DNA of 64,000 nucleotides from Methanohalophilus profundi (GCF_004137855.1 NZ_QBKB01000002.1:1731024-1795023); one strand, 5' to 3'; positions 38,880-47,814 are shown, counted from the stretch's first letter. A program made the numbers and translations. The notes: a model not told the origin generated them from the letters alone.

Positions 38880-39605
38880 TTGGCAATCGAGAACGGAGAT
38901 TTCATAAAAGTATCATATACTGGTAAATTCGAAGGCGGTCTGATTTTTGACACTACCGATGAGGAACTGGCCAAGGAAAACCAGATATTCAATCCACGTG
39001 GAGTTTATGGCGGTGATGTGGTAGTTGTAGGTGCCGGTCATACCATTAAAGGACTTGACGAGGATTTTGTTGGCAAGGATGTTGGATATAAGGGAGAACT
39101 TGTCATTCCTCCTGAAAAAGGTTTTGGAGAACATGACCCCAAGCAGGTTGAGACCATTTCCCTGAATAAGTTTGAGGACAATAAAGCAACTCCTGGAATG
39201 GGTGTAGAAATAGAAGGAAAACGTGGTGTGGTCACCAAGGTCATCGGAAGACGTGCACGCGTTGACTTCAATCATCCTCTTGCAGGTAAGGAAGTAACCT
39301 ATGAATATACCATCGACGAGAAACTCGAAGGAGATGTTGACAAAATCAACGGTCTGCTTTCCCTTTACACAGGAGTACCAGAAATCGAAGTTGAGGTTGA
39401 GGATAAGACCGCCATTATCAATATCCCTGTTGCACTGAGTTTCAACCAGCGCTGGCTCATGTCAAAGAACAGGATTGCTTCTGAGATAATCGAAAATATC
39501 GGAATGGAAAAAGTCAAATTTGTCGAGACTTATCCGGTAGAATCCCCTGCACCTGCAGAAGAGGCAGAAGCAGAAAGCGAAGCTAATGAATCAGGTGAAG
39601 AGTAA
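38880..39605 (+). CDS. FKBP-type peptidyl-prolyl cis-trans isomerase, long archaeal form
   Basis: A 241-residue SlyD-like isomerase and chaperone. The FKBP part (about 1-140) has VSYTGKFEGGLIFDTT, the flap-domain insert GELVIPPEKGFGEHDP, and the return VDFNHPLAGKEVTYE. A second domain of about 70 residues (NGLLSLYTGVPEIE...) is typical of the large archaeal form. The tail after residue 215 is rich in glutamate and alanine. The TTG at 38880 (MAIENGDF) fits relatives better than the TTG at 38871. It speeds proline isomerisation and prevents aggregation in the cytoplasm. The gene is followed directly by tRNA-Ser. Confidence 0.9.
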   Translation: MAIENGDFIKVSYTGKFEGGLIFDTTDEELAKENQIFNPRGVYGGDVVVVGAGHTIKGLDEDFVGKDVGYKGELVIPPEKGFGEHDPKQVETISLNKFEDNKATPGMGVEIEGKRGVVTKVIGRRARVDFNHPLAGKEVTYEYTIDEKLEGDVDKINGLLSLYTGVPEIEVEVEDKTAIINIPVALSFNQRWLMSKNRIASEIIENIGMEKVKFVETYPVESPAPAEEAEAESEANESGEE

Positions 39606-39667
39606 TCTTCGCCAATTTTTTATATCATAAGCGCTGTTCACCAGTTACTTGTGATTGTTTTCATCAT

Positions 39668-39751
39668 GCTGAGGTAGCCAAGCGGACTACGGCGCGGTCT
39701 TGAAAACCGGTGGTGCTCTGCGCCCCGGGAGTTCGAATCTCCCCCTCAGCG
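39668..39751 (+). tRNA. tRNA-Ser (anticodon TGA)
   Basis: GCTGAGG pairs with CCTCAGC, the anticodon loop CTTGAAA gives TGA (codon UCA), and there is a long class II variable arm. CCA is not encoded. A TATA-like TTTTTTATATC lies near 39616-39626 and a T run follows the gene. Confidence 0.95.
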
Positions 39752-39789
39752 TCTTTCTATTTTTTTTAACATCAAAAAAAGAAAGTAGG

Positions 39790-40317
39790 TTATTCTTTCA
39801 GGAATTCCTGGACAGTTTTGCCGAATGAGCGAGCAGCCTTCGGGTCTCTGGCAGTGATTATATGGCCATCTCTGATAACATCTTTGTCTTTATATTCAGC
39901 TCCTCCCTTTTTGATTTGTTTTACACTTTCCGGATCGCTGAATACGGTGCTCTTTTTACCTTTTAGTATTCCTGCTTTTGCCAGCACTACCGGTGATATA
40001 CAGATAGCAGCGATCAATTTGTCCTGTTTGTAGGCATCCTGGACAATTTTGTGTAGTTCTTTGTTATCCCAGAGATACTGCTTTGCACCTCCGCCTCCTG
40101 AAATAACAATGGCATCATAACTATCGGCCTTTTCAGAGGAAATGGCTGTGTCGGGTTTGACTTTACCTCCAAGCATCCCTCTGGCAATTTTCTTTTGGTT
40201 TGTTGCAACGGTTATGTCAAATCCTGCATTTTCAAAGATTTCTCTGGGTTGAAGGAATTCTTCGTCACGGAAATTTTCCTGGGCGATTACCATTAGTATT
40301 TTCTTTTTGTTATCCAT
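39790..40317 (-). CDS. DJ-1/PfpI family protein
   Basis: A 175-residue DJ-1/PfpI protein. The nucleophile-elbow cysteine is in IAAICISPVVLAKAG and the conserved glutamate is in NFRDEEFLQPREIFE. Members act as glyoxalases, deglycases, chaperones or small peptidases, and sequence alone does not choose among them. GGTGATC lies 3 bases before the ATG at 40317. T runs on both strands near 39770 separate it from the convergent tRNA-Ser. Confidence 0.85.
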   Translation of the reverse strand: MDNKKKILMVIAQENFRDEEFLQPREIFENAGFDITVATNQKKIARGMLGGKVKPDTAISSEKADSYDAIVISGGGGAKQYLWDNKELHKIVQDAYKQDKLIAAICISPVVLAKAGILKGKKSTVFSDPESVKQIKKGGAEYKDKDVIRDGHIITARDPKAARSFGKTVQEFLKE

Positions 40318-40431
40318 ACCGATCACCTTATTATGGTATCTTGTGTATCCTATTTGGTATTACCGATTACAATACCAATGCAAAAAATATTCTGGATTTC
40401 TCAGTTTTATGTTTTCTGGAAATCTGGCAAA

Positions 40432-40710
40432 TTAATTTTCTGTAGGTTTGAGATTATTAGTTAATTGTACGAGCCCCTGGCGCCGGCACCTTCCTTTATG
40501 TATAATGTAGGCAACATTATCATCAAGTATTTTTCTGTTTTCCTCGGTAAGTTCCTGTACCATACAGACAATAATGGATAGCTTCGAAGTCGTATCCTGG
40601 TTTTGGATATATTCAATAACAGCACGACTACTGAAATCTGGCATTATCAGCTTATCCGTATTCTCTGAATATGCCAGAACATTGCAAAAACGGTCAATAT
40701 ATTCCAACAT
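40432..40710 (-). pseudogene. Probable remnant of a response-regulator receiver domain
   Basis: A 92-codon frame. MPDFSSRAVIEYIQNQDTTS followed by SIIVCMVQELTEENRKILDD and AYIIHKGRCRRQGLV is laid out like the second half of a receiver domain (helix 3, strand 4, strand 5 with lysine, helix 5). The first half with the acidic pocket and phospho-aspartate is not recoverable; upstream an ATG at 40758 begins MTSRKILTLN, which looks like a receiver start but in another frame. If this is a regulator it is inactive as read. Low-level similarity only, judged by eye. Confidence 0.35.
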
Positions 40711-41075
40711 ATGTAGGCCACAAAATTTTTCAGGTTTAGTGTCAGTATTTTTCTGGAGGTCATGGCTATCGTTTCCTTTTGTATATTCAAATAGCCTATT
40801 TGGTTTTTATCTATGATTGTCACTTATAATAAACGGGCATCTACTATTTTTGATCACAACTTATTTTTATATGAAAGGTATTGGCATATATGATGTCTAG
40901 CATCGACCTGGTCTTTATCCTGATATTATTTCAGACATTAACATTATATAAGAGAAAGTCATAGTGGGCCGAGTAAGTCTGTATCATAGGTTTTTACACG
41001 GCCTGTAAAAGGGCAGTGCTGGACCTTAGTTCCAGGGCTACGGGATGCAAGAATGTGTCCTTAAGGAGGTTTATA
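40711..41075 (+). promoter_or_regulatory. rpsM operon promoter and structured leader
   Basis: About 365 bases with no convincing gene. A TATA box ATTATATAAG lies at 40943-40952, giving a leader of about 100 bases. In the leader GGCCG (40967-40971) can pair with CGGCC (40999-41003), and CTGGA (41019-41023) with TCCAG (41031-41035). A strong AAGGAGGT ribosome site is at 41063-41070. Such hairpins before a ribosomal protein operon could be an autoregulatory binding site, which is inference. Confidence 0.5.
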
Positions 41076-41522
41076 ATGGCAGACGAAGAAATAAGACATC
41101 TTGTACGTATAATGAACACTGACTTGCAGGGTAAGCAGAAGGTCCTTTATGCACTAACCGGTATCAAGGGGATTGGTAGAAGGACTGCGAGACTCATTGC
41201 AGAAAGTGCAGAAGTAGATCCATCAGAAACCATTGGTTATCTTTCTGATGAGGGTATTGCCAGGCTTAATGAAGCTATAGGAACATTTGAAAGCCACCTT
41301 CCTTTGTGGATGCTTAATAGGCAAAAGGACTTGTTGACAGGTGAAAATAAACATCTTCTCGGACCGGATATTGATTTGACCATAAGGGAAGATTTGAACG
41401 ATCTCAAAAAGGTTCGTGCCTATCGTGGTATACGCCATGAAAGAGGTTTGAAGGTACGTGGGCAGAGAACCAAATCCGCAGGACGCGGTGGATCCACAAT
41501 AGGTGTCAGCAAAACAAGATGA
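41076..41522 (+). CDS. rpsM: Small ribosomal subunit protein uS13
   Basis: A 148-residue archaeal S13, which sits in the head of the 30S subunit and contacts the large subunit. The helix-turn [15 protein letters not shown] and the C-terminal [20 protein letters not shown] are diagnostic. The ATG at 41076 has AAGGAGGT 5 bases upstream; a longer frame from 41016 is rejected. First gene of the S13-S4-S11-RpoD operon. Confidence 0.96.
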   Translation: MADEEIRHLVRIMNTDLQGKQKVLYALTGIKGIGRRTARLIAESAEVDPSETIGYLSDEGIARLNEAIGTFESHLPLWMLNRQKDLLTGENKHLLGPDIDLTIREDLNDLKKVRAYRGIRHERGLKVRGQRTKSAGRGGSTIGVSKTR

Positions 41523-41534
41523 AGGTGATTTAAT

Positions 41535-42089
41535 ATGGCTTATCCCGGAAAGAAAAGAAAAAGTTATGACACCCCGAAGCACCCCTGGCAAGCTTCCCGT
41601 ATGGCAAATGAGGTTGATCTGATTAAAAAATATGGCCTCAGGAATAAAAAAGAACTCTGGAAAGCACACAGTATCCTCAGACGTTACAGGGCAGATGCCC
41701 GTAGATTACTTGCTGATTCTGCAGAAGCTGAACTTACCGGTCACTCAAAGACTGAAGCAGACCAGATTCTATCCAAATTAATTCGTTATTCCATGATCAA
41801 AGGCGATGCCGATATCGATGACATTCTGGTATTAAATACAGAAACAATCCTTGAAAGAAGGCTTCAGACCCTTGTCCACAGACTTGGTTTGGCCAGAACT
41901 CCCAGGCAGGCAAGACAGTTTATTACCCATGGTCATATTGCAATTGGTGGTAAGAAGTTGACAGTTCCTGGTATGCTGGTGTCAAAACAGGATGAGATGA
42001 TGATAGATTACTATGGAACATCACCTATGACTACCGAGTCACACCCGGAGAGACCCGCTCAGGTTGCATCTTCCCTTGTGGAGGAATGA
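41535..42089 (+). CDS. rpsD: Small ribosomal subunit protein uS4
   Basis: A 184-residue archaeal S4, a primary 16S rRNA-binding protein. The S4 RNA-binding domain is clear in [20 protein letters not shown] and [28 protein letters not shown] precedes the ATG, 12 bases after rpsM. In bacteria S4 often represses its own operon; whether this one does is unknown. Confidence 0.96.
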   Translation: MAYPGKKRKSYDTPKHPWQASRMANEVDLIKKYGLRNKKELWKAHSILRRYRADARRLLADSAEAELTGHSKTEADQILSKLIRYSMIKGDADIDDILVLNTETILERRLQTLVHRLGLARTPRQARQFITHGHIAIGGKKLTVPGMLVSKQDEMMIDYYGTSPMTTESHPERPAQVASSLVEE

Positions 42090-42100
42090 AGGAGGTTTGA

Positions 42101-42484
<384 letters not shown>

Positions 42485-42534
42485 TTGCAGTGTAACACAT
42501 ATGACAGGTTTGTAATTTCACGAGGTTCCCGAAA

Positions 42535-43335
42535 ATGGAAATCGATATACTTGAGCTGTCTGATAGATCTGCCAGATTTATTTTGTCAGATGTGGATGCA
42601 GCTTTTGCGAACGGATTGAGGCGGGCTATGCTTGCCGATGTCCCCACTCTCGCAATCGATGAAGTCAATATTTACAACAATACTTCAGTCCTTTATGATG
42701 AACAGGTAGCTTTGAGACTGGCCCTGGTGCCTCTTGTGACAAGTTTCGATGAGTTTACTCCTCATGAAGAGTGTTCCTGTGAAGAGGGGTGTCCGGCATG
42801 TACGGTTTCCCTCACGTTGAGTGTGGAAGCACCAATGGATGAGGAAAAAACTGTTTATTCAGGGGATCTTGTATCCGCAGATCCCAAAGTAAAAGCTGCT
42901 GATTCTAATATCCCTGTTGTTAAGCTTAAAGGCGGGCAGCAACTTGTCCTTGAAGCGATTGCAAAAATGGGTTACGGTCACGACCACGCTAAATGGCAGG
43001 CAGGAGTTGCCTGTGGTTACAAAAATGTGCCAGTGATCACAATTGAAGGCTGTGACCTCTGCGAAAAGTGCGTTGAGGCATGTCCTCGCGATATATTGGC
43101 CCTTGGTGAGGAATCTGCAGAAGTTGTGAATGATAGACTATTGAATTGCTCTCTCTGCAAGCAGTGTGTAGAAGTCTGTGGGATTGATGCAATCTCGGTT
43201 CGTGAGAATGACACATCTTTTATTTTCACTCTTGAATCCGATGGTTCATATAGTGCAGAAGAGTTAATTATAAATGCAGTTAATACTATCAGGACGAAAG
43301 CTTCAACCCTTGATGCTATCCTGAGTGAATTGTAA
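42535..43335 (+). CDS. rpoD: RNA polymerase subunit D with two 4Fe-4S motifs
   Basis: A 266-residue archaeal RNA polymerase subunit D (counterpart of bacterial alpha and eukaryotic Rpb3). The alpha-motif region ANGLRRAMLADVPTLAI is at the start. Domain 3 carries two ferredoxin-like motifs, CDLCEKCVEACPR and CSLCKQCVEVCG, so this is the double-cluster type; the second lacks the usual proline after the last cysteine. A further CSCEEGCPAC cluster near residue 80 adds more cysteines. Subunit D pairs with subunit L to nucleate polymerase assembly. Last gene of the operon. Confidence 0.95.
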   Translation: MEIDILELSDRSARFILSDVDAAFANGLRRAMLADVPTLAIDEVNIYNNTSVLYDEQVALRLALVPLVTSFDEFTPHEECSCEEGCPACTVSLTLSVEAPMDEEKTVYSGDLVSADPKVKAADSNIPVVKLKGGQQLVLEAIAKMGYGHDHAKWQAGVACGYKNVPVITIEGCDLCEKCVEACPRDILALGEESAEVVNDRLLNCSLCKQCVEVCGIDAISVRENDTSFIFTLESDGSYSAEELIINAVNTIRTKASTLDAILSEL

Positions 43336-43376
43336 TAGGAGATACCCTTTCCTATTATCCTTTTATAGGATCTAAT
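43336..43376 (+). terminator. Terminator of the rpsM-rpoD operon
   Basis: AATAGGA and a later TCCTATT bracket a short loop just after the rpoD stop, followed by ATCCTTTTATAGG. Good position but moderate stem, so only a likely terminator. Confidence 0.45.
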
Positions 43377-43426
43377 AGCAGAAGCAAAAATCCATAATTG
43401 GAATTTTTGTGGCCATCCATATGGGC

Positions 43427-43438
43427 AAAGTATATATA
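43427..43438 (+). promoter_or_regulatory. TATA box of tRNA-Leu(GAG)
   Basis: AAGTATATATAC lies about 35-46 bases before the tRNA, the usual spacing for an archaeal tRNA promoter. Confidence 0.6.
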
Positions 43439-43472
43439 CCATTAGCTCATTTATGGCGAAAAACAACAGCGT

Positions 43473-43560
43473 GCGAGGGTTGCCCAGCCAGGCCAAAGGC
43501 GCTAGGTTGAGGGCCTAGTCTCGTAGGAGTTCGAGGGTTCGAATCCCTTCCCTCGCACCA
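43473..43560 (+). tRNA. tRNA-Leu (anticodon GAG)
   Basis: GCGAGGG pairs with CCCTCGC, the anticodon loop TTGAGGG gives GAG (codons CUC/CUU), the class II variable arm and GGTTCGAATCC T arm are present, and CCA is encoded. Its 3' half is similar to that of the tRNA-Leu(CAA) at 4463-4548, as expected for isoacceptors. Confidence 0.96.
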
Positions 43561-43817
43561 AATACTTTTTTAAATAACTAAAAACATCTGTATAATTGTG
43601 TTTCTTGGTTTTCTCTTCTCATAATATTACATAGGTATTCCTTAACTGTGTTATTTTAACGATAAGTTTAGGATTTACTGCAGGTCAATTTAAACTCTCC
43701 TTTATCTTTTTGGTGTGAATTTGATAGGTTTGCGTTTTGCACAATAGTTAAATATAATTGAGTTATTACAAACTTAGTTGATTAAATGTCGCTCCATAGT
43801 CAAAGGGGGATTTATTC

Positions 43818-44441
43818 ATTTCAATAAAGAATATCTGGAGTAAAATAGAGAATAAACTAAAGTCAATAAAAGGCATCGAAGAAACTCTTTTACTGAATCA
43901 GGCTGACAGGCATTATATTTTTGGGCTTGAGGTTTCTGATGAAAAGAAATCCTCCGGAAGCCTTGGAATAAAAAATAATACCGGGGTAAAAAAAACACTT
44001 GGCTCACAGATTCTCGTCTCTTTCCTGACAAACCAGGAATATGACTGGCCAGAAAATAATCTGAAACTTATATACGGAGATGAAATTGTGGGTGAAGATA
44101 TCAGTGATCTGCAGGAGCTTGCACGACTTGAAAAATGCAAGGATTGCTGTGTGATGGGTAACATAGTGTTTTATAATGACCGTTTCAAACGCCTGAAATC
44201 ACCGGATTTAGGACTTGAAATGTTAATTCAGGCAAAACCTTTCCCTGAAGTTGAGAATATCTCCTGTGTTTCAGAAGCTATGGTTGCATTACCCTCAAGG
44301 TTAAGTGATTCCTATATCAAATCCAGGATGGGTATTGAATCGAACAACTCTATGGGAACTTTCCTGTTAGGTCTGGATTTAAAACCGGATTTTTGTACAA
44401 ATATGGGATATTGCGAACCAGCTGAAGTTTGTAATTTTTAA
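43818..44441 (+). CDS. Unknown cysteine-containing protein, start codon apparently ATT
   Basis: The frame is open from 43800 to the TAA at 44441 and codes about 207 residues. It is not a family I recognise. The sequence has coding character: mixed secondary structure, an LEKCKDCCVMGN motif near the middle, and a C-terminal FCTNMGYCEPAEVCNF with three cysteines, which together could bind metal or an iron-sulfur cluster. AAGGGGGAT lies at 43803-43810, 7 bases before an ATT at 43818, with no ATG, GTG or TTG nearby; the first GTG (44088) would discard 90 residues. An ATG at 43786 is in another frame and would need one base lost. It lies alone after tRNA-Leu. Confidence 0.55.
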   Translation: MSIKNIWSKIENKLKSIKGIEETLLLNQADRHYIFGLEVSDEKKSSGSLGIKNNTGVKKTLGSQILVSFLTNQEYDWPENNLKLIYGDEIVGEDISDLQELARLEKCKDCCVMGNIVFYNDRFKRLKSPDLGLEMLIQAKPFPEVENISCVSEAMVALPSRLSDSYIKSRMGIESNNSMGTFLLGLDLKPDFCTNMGYCEPAEVCNF

Positions 44442-44594
44442 CTCTGATCCATCTTTTTTATACACAACTCCCAATAATCGACAATAAATTGGTAAAGTAT
44501 TAATGCTTGAACTCACTTTATATATTCAATAATCGAGAATTGATTTATTTATGGGCATAAGTTTTAGATTTATATGATGTAAAAGGAGATTTAT

Positions 44595-45565
44595 ATGTCT
44601 GTTTTGAGGGATAGGGGGTGCAATGTTCCTTCTACTATTGTTAGAAATTTTTATCCCTTCTATAATCCGCAGAACATTGAGGGTATGATTATTGGCAACG
44701 ATTTAGACTCTCTCCTGAGTGCCTCTTTCCTTAAAACAAAATTTGGATGGGACATAGTTGGTGTTTATGACTACAAAACATTAAGTTTTTCAGCTACTGT
44801 GGGAGATTTCCACAATAAGTTGCTTGAAGGAAAATATATTGCTGTGGATCTGGACATATATCATCCATGCATCTTCTCTATTGGGCATCATATAATAGGA
44901 TCCAGCTGTCAGGACTGCCTTGAAGGTCATTCAAATTCGCTGAATCCGAACCTTCTAAGGGGTATCTATCTCCAAAGTTACAAGAGGAAATATCCCTTAA
45001 GTACCATTCATTTTCTTCTCTGGTTGTTTGAATCTGAAGCTGGCCTGGATATAAGGACCAGAAGCCTTGTATGGCTTGCAGATTCTTCTTATGTAAATGG
45101 ACAGCGTCACAGATTCAGATCGAATGTTCATGAATGGGTGATGAATTTTTCAGATCACAGGCATTTCTGGATTCTTTCGAATTAATTGATACATATAAGT
45201 TTGAATATTTATTATCCGACTGGCTATTCCCTCTCCTTAAGGGAACCGGTTTGAATATCTCAAGGGGTCAGGTTAGGTCTTATCATCTGGGTCTTTCCGG
45301 TTATCAATGCCAGTGGACATCTACTGAAAATGAAAGAGATTGTATCATTGCGATGCTTGAGCTGATAGAACATGTTACAGGTTGGCATGCTCCTACCTTC
45401 CCAAGTAAATTCATCGAAATAAAAGGTGTACGCAGGAGTATTGTTCTAAGCGATATTTTTAAAGATATTAGTAACCTGGACTCTTTTCTGCTAAAAAATA
45501 ATGTATTTTCTTTTGTATTTCCTACGTCAAAATCAATTAATTATACAACAGGAATTAAATTGTGA
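44595..45565 (+). CDS. Unknown protein with DHH-like motifs, one frameshift
   Basis: About 323 residues when joined across a break near 45155-45161, where one added base turns NFSDHRHFW into a continuous read to AFLDSFELIDTYKF. AAAGGAGAT lies 5 bases before the ATG. IGNDLDSLLSASFL resembles DHH motif I, AVDLDIYHP motif II and FSIGHHIIG the DHH triad, so it may be a remote DHH-type phosphoesterase; the aspartate before the HH is replaced by glycine and the family is not certain. A CQDCLEGH motif follows. It faces the methyltransferase gene tail to tail (23-base gap). Possible accessory gene. Confidence 0.5.
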
Positions 45566-45588
45566 TCCGGGTTGAGTCCGGATTGGTT

Positions 45589-46608
45589 TTATTGTGGATG
45601 CCTGTTTTCATCCTTTATTCCCATTTTCTTAATTGCTTTCTCGATACTCCATCTACCTCTGCCCAATTCTTCGCCAATTATCTCGATAATATCTTTTTTG
45701 TTTTGTCCACTTTGGCGCAATTCCCTGTATCTTGTAAATAGGTAGTCTTCCTCCTGTGAAGTCCAGGGGTTTCCCTGGTTTTCCAGGTTCTTGATGACAG
45801 GTTTGCGTAATTCCGGTATCATAAATCCCGGTTTGATAACATTGCTCTGGCTAATTTCACGGGTTTTTGTTTTAAACATCGTTTCTGATACTTCAAAACC
45901 AATGCAGCGTCTATTAAGGCCGATTGCAACGGTTGCAGTTGAAAATCCGCCCAGGAACATGTCACAAACAAGGTCGCCTTCATTGCTACTGTATTGTATA
46001 ATTTTCTTCAGGAGTTTGTGGGGCAATTCATTTTTATTTTTAATTTTGCCGGGTTTATACTCCCTGTTAATTACCCAGACATCTTCCCTGTCCCTGTAGT
46101 TCAGCGATCTGCCATCTTCTGTTTTTTCACAGGTTCCGTATCTTGATTCAAGATTGAATGTGCGCTTTTTGCCGGGTTTTTCGTAGTATAAAATATGATA
46201 ATGGGAGGATACATATTTTGCTTTTGTGTAAACACCAAAATTGTATTTCCATATTATATGATTGATCTCTTCCAGATTTGTCTGGTGCAGGGCATGGAGG
46301 ATATGGTAAAGATTTGTGTATCCCGAAACAATGTAGATGGAGCCACCAGGTTTGAGAATTCTTTCTGCTTCTTTAATCCAGGCCTGGCTGAAATCTGCAT
46401 ATTTATCTTCCGGGATTTCTACATATCCATCAACTACAAATTTTTCATTCCTGTTGTAATGCTGGTGTAACTTGTCCCCTTTTATCCCATATGGAGGGTC
46501 GGTAATAATCAGATCTACCGATCCATTGGGGATATGAGTTGCAGCTCCTGTAATACAATCCTCATTGTAAAATACATTACCATAAATGTCAACGGGCTTC
46601 ATTTTCAA
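45589..46608 (-). CDS. DNA (adenine-N6 or cytosine-N4) methyltransferase with SANT/Myb-like tail
   Basis: A 339-residue methyltransferase. The catalytic LIITDPPYGIKG motif (residues about 32-43) precedes the S-adenosylmethionine site DMFLGGFSTATVA (about 217-229), which is the beta-class order. The last 60 residues form a three-helix domain with spaced tryptophans (PWTSQEEDYLFTRYRELRQ then GRGRWSIEKAIKK) resembling Myb/SANT DNA-binding repeats, an uncommon addition. No restriction endonuclease is recognised beside it; the only close gene is the unknown DHH-like protein. The base methylated and the target site are not known. GGAG precedes the ATG. Confidence 0.85.
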   Translation of the reverse strand: MKMKPVDIYGNVFYNEDCITGAATHIPNGSVDLIITDPPYGIKGDKLHQHYNRNEKFVVDGYVEIPEDKYADFSQAWIKEAERILKPGGSIYIVSGYTNLYHILHALHQTNLEEINHIIWKYNFGVYTKAKYVSSHYHILYYEKPGKKRTFNLESRYGTCEKTEDGRSLNYRDREDVWVINREYKPGKIKNKNELPHKLLKKIIQYSSNEGDLVCDMFLGGFSTATVAIGLNRRCIGFEVSETMFKTKTREISQSNVIKPGFMIPELRKPVIKNLENQGNPWTSQEEDYLFTRYRELRQSGQNKKDIIEIIGEELGRGRWSIEKAIKKMGIKDENRHPQ

Positions 46609-46759
46609 CTCCTGACGCCAGGTATTTTCATAACCTATCTGGAAGAATAAATAAATATTGTCTGATAAGTGGCTGGTTCTGAATCGGTTAGATTACTTTC
46701 ACCTTGCTTGGAGGTCCTTGAAATAGTTTATATTCTTATTTCTTATTGAGGTGATCAGT

Positions 46760-46834
46760 ATGGATGAATTCTTCAAAGGACTTATAGAGAGAACCAAACG
46801 CTATGAAAAACTGGACCACTTTAGGAACAATTAA
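46760..46834 (+). CDS. Predicted 24-residue peptide gene
   Basis: A 25-codon frame starting MDEFFKGLIERTKRYEKLDH. GAGGTGATC (46748-46756) lies 3-4 bases before the ATG, a TATA-like TTTATATT lies at 46727-46734, and a strong hairpin terminator begins 14 bases past the stop. The peptide would be a charged amphipathic helix. The distance from TATA to ATG is short (about 26-33 bases), so the ribosome site might lie right at the transcript start. It could instead be a small RNA. I know no family for it. Confidence 0.45.
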   Translation: MDEFFKGLIERTKRYEKLDHFRNN

Positions 46835-46847
46835 CAATAAAAAGGCT

Positions 46848-46894
46848 GGCCGGTCTTCATCACCCTCCCGTCATGGTTTCTGATGATACCGGCC
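46848..46894. terminator. Bidirectional hairpin terminator
   Basis: GGCCGGT (46848-46854) pairs with ACCGGCC (46888-46894) and the inner TCATCA (46857-46862) pairs with TGATGA (46881-46886). CCTTTTAT follows on the plus strand and CCTTTTTATTG on the minus strand, so it can end both the small peptide transcript and the uppS transcript, whose stop is at 46906. Confidence 0.75.
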
Positions 46895-46905
46895 TTTTAT
46901 GAATT

Positions 46906-47754
46906 TTAACTATTTTTTTCAGGTAATTTTTTTGGTTGAGAATCAATATCTCTTACATCCAGTTTTCTCTCTATATTATGGATAAAATGCAGTGTCCTGT
47001 TTGAAAGGGTCCTGCTTCTTTCCTCCTGTCTTTGCTGGTATGTACGGATGGAACGAAGGAAATCGATTTTCCTGAAATCCGGCCAGTAGGGGGCGCAGAA
47101 ATAGGCTGCACATTCATTTCCACATGCTTGCCAGGGAAGGAAATTCGAAACCCTTTCATTTCCTCCTGTACGGATTATGAGATCAACGTTTGATACGGCC
47201 GAATTTTCTTCTGGATATAGGTGTCTGGATATGGTTTTTTCAGTTATTTCATCCATTTCGATATTCCCTGTTTTTACTTTCCTGGCAACTTCACGTATTG
47301 CCTGTATGATATCCTGTCTCCCGCCATAAGCAATTGCAATGTTAAGTTTTAGCCTGTCATAGTCCTTTGTTGCCATCTCTACTTTATCGATACTCTGCAG
47401 GAGGTCCCCGGGTAAAAGGGTTCTGTCTCCAATTACACGTATTTTTAGGCGTCTTTTGTGTGTCCTTTCATCAACACACATCTCTTCGAGTCTGGTTCCT
47501 ATAAGTTTTAGTATGCCTTTCTTCTCATCTTTTTTCCTGTTGAAATTTTCAGTAGAAAAAGCATATATTGTCAATTCCTTGATGCCGCTTTCATAGGACC
47601 ATTCAATGACTTTTTCAGTCATATCGGCTCCCCGCGTATGGCCGTATGAGGTAAACTTACCAAGTTTTTTGGCGTATCTGCGGTTTCCATCCATTATAAT
47701 GGCGATATGCTGCGGTAATTTAGAATTACGGATATTTTTTCCAGGAAAATTCAT
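46906..47754 (-). CDS. uppS: Cis-prenyltransferase (polyprenyl diphosphate synthase)
   Basis: A 282-residue cis-prenyltransferase that extends geranylgeranyl or farnesyl diphosphate with cis isoprene units to make the lipid carrier for glycan transfer, probably tritrans,polycis-undecaprenyl diphosphate as in other archaea. Motifs: HIAIIMDGNRRYAKK (catalytic aspartate), ELTIYAFSTENFNR, IAYGGRQDI, and DLIIRTGGNERVSNFLPWQ. Transcribed leftward from a spacer of 60 bases behind the DUF2551 gene. Confidence 0.92.
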   Translation of the reverse strand: MNFPGKNIRNSKLPQHIAIIMDGNRRYAKKLGKFTSYGHTRGADMTEKVIEWSYESGIKELTIYAFSTENFNRKKDEKKGILKLIGTRLEEMCVDERTHKRRLKIRVIGDRTLLPGDLLQSIDKVEMATKDYDRLKLNIAIAYGGRQDIIQAIREVARKVKTGNIEMDEITEKTISRHLYPEENSAVSNVDLIIRTGGNERVSNFLPWQACGNECAAYFCAPYWPDFRKIDFLRSIRTYQQRQEERSRTLSNRTLHFIHNIERKLDVRDIDSQPKKLPEKNS

Positions 47755-47814
47755 ATCCTTTATACAACATTTCAGGTAATATCCGCCACATCATTATCAG
47801 AGCTACAGGTGATG

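Noticed and set aside
43473-46608. Integrated element at tRNA-Leu(GAG)
   Set aside because: No integrase and no direct repeat of the tRNA 3' end were found within several kilobases; the accessory stretch stays only a hypothesis.
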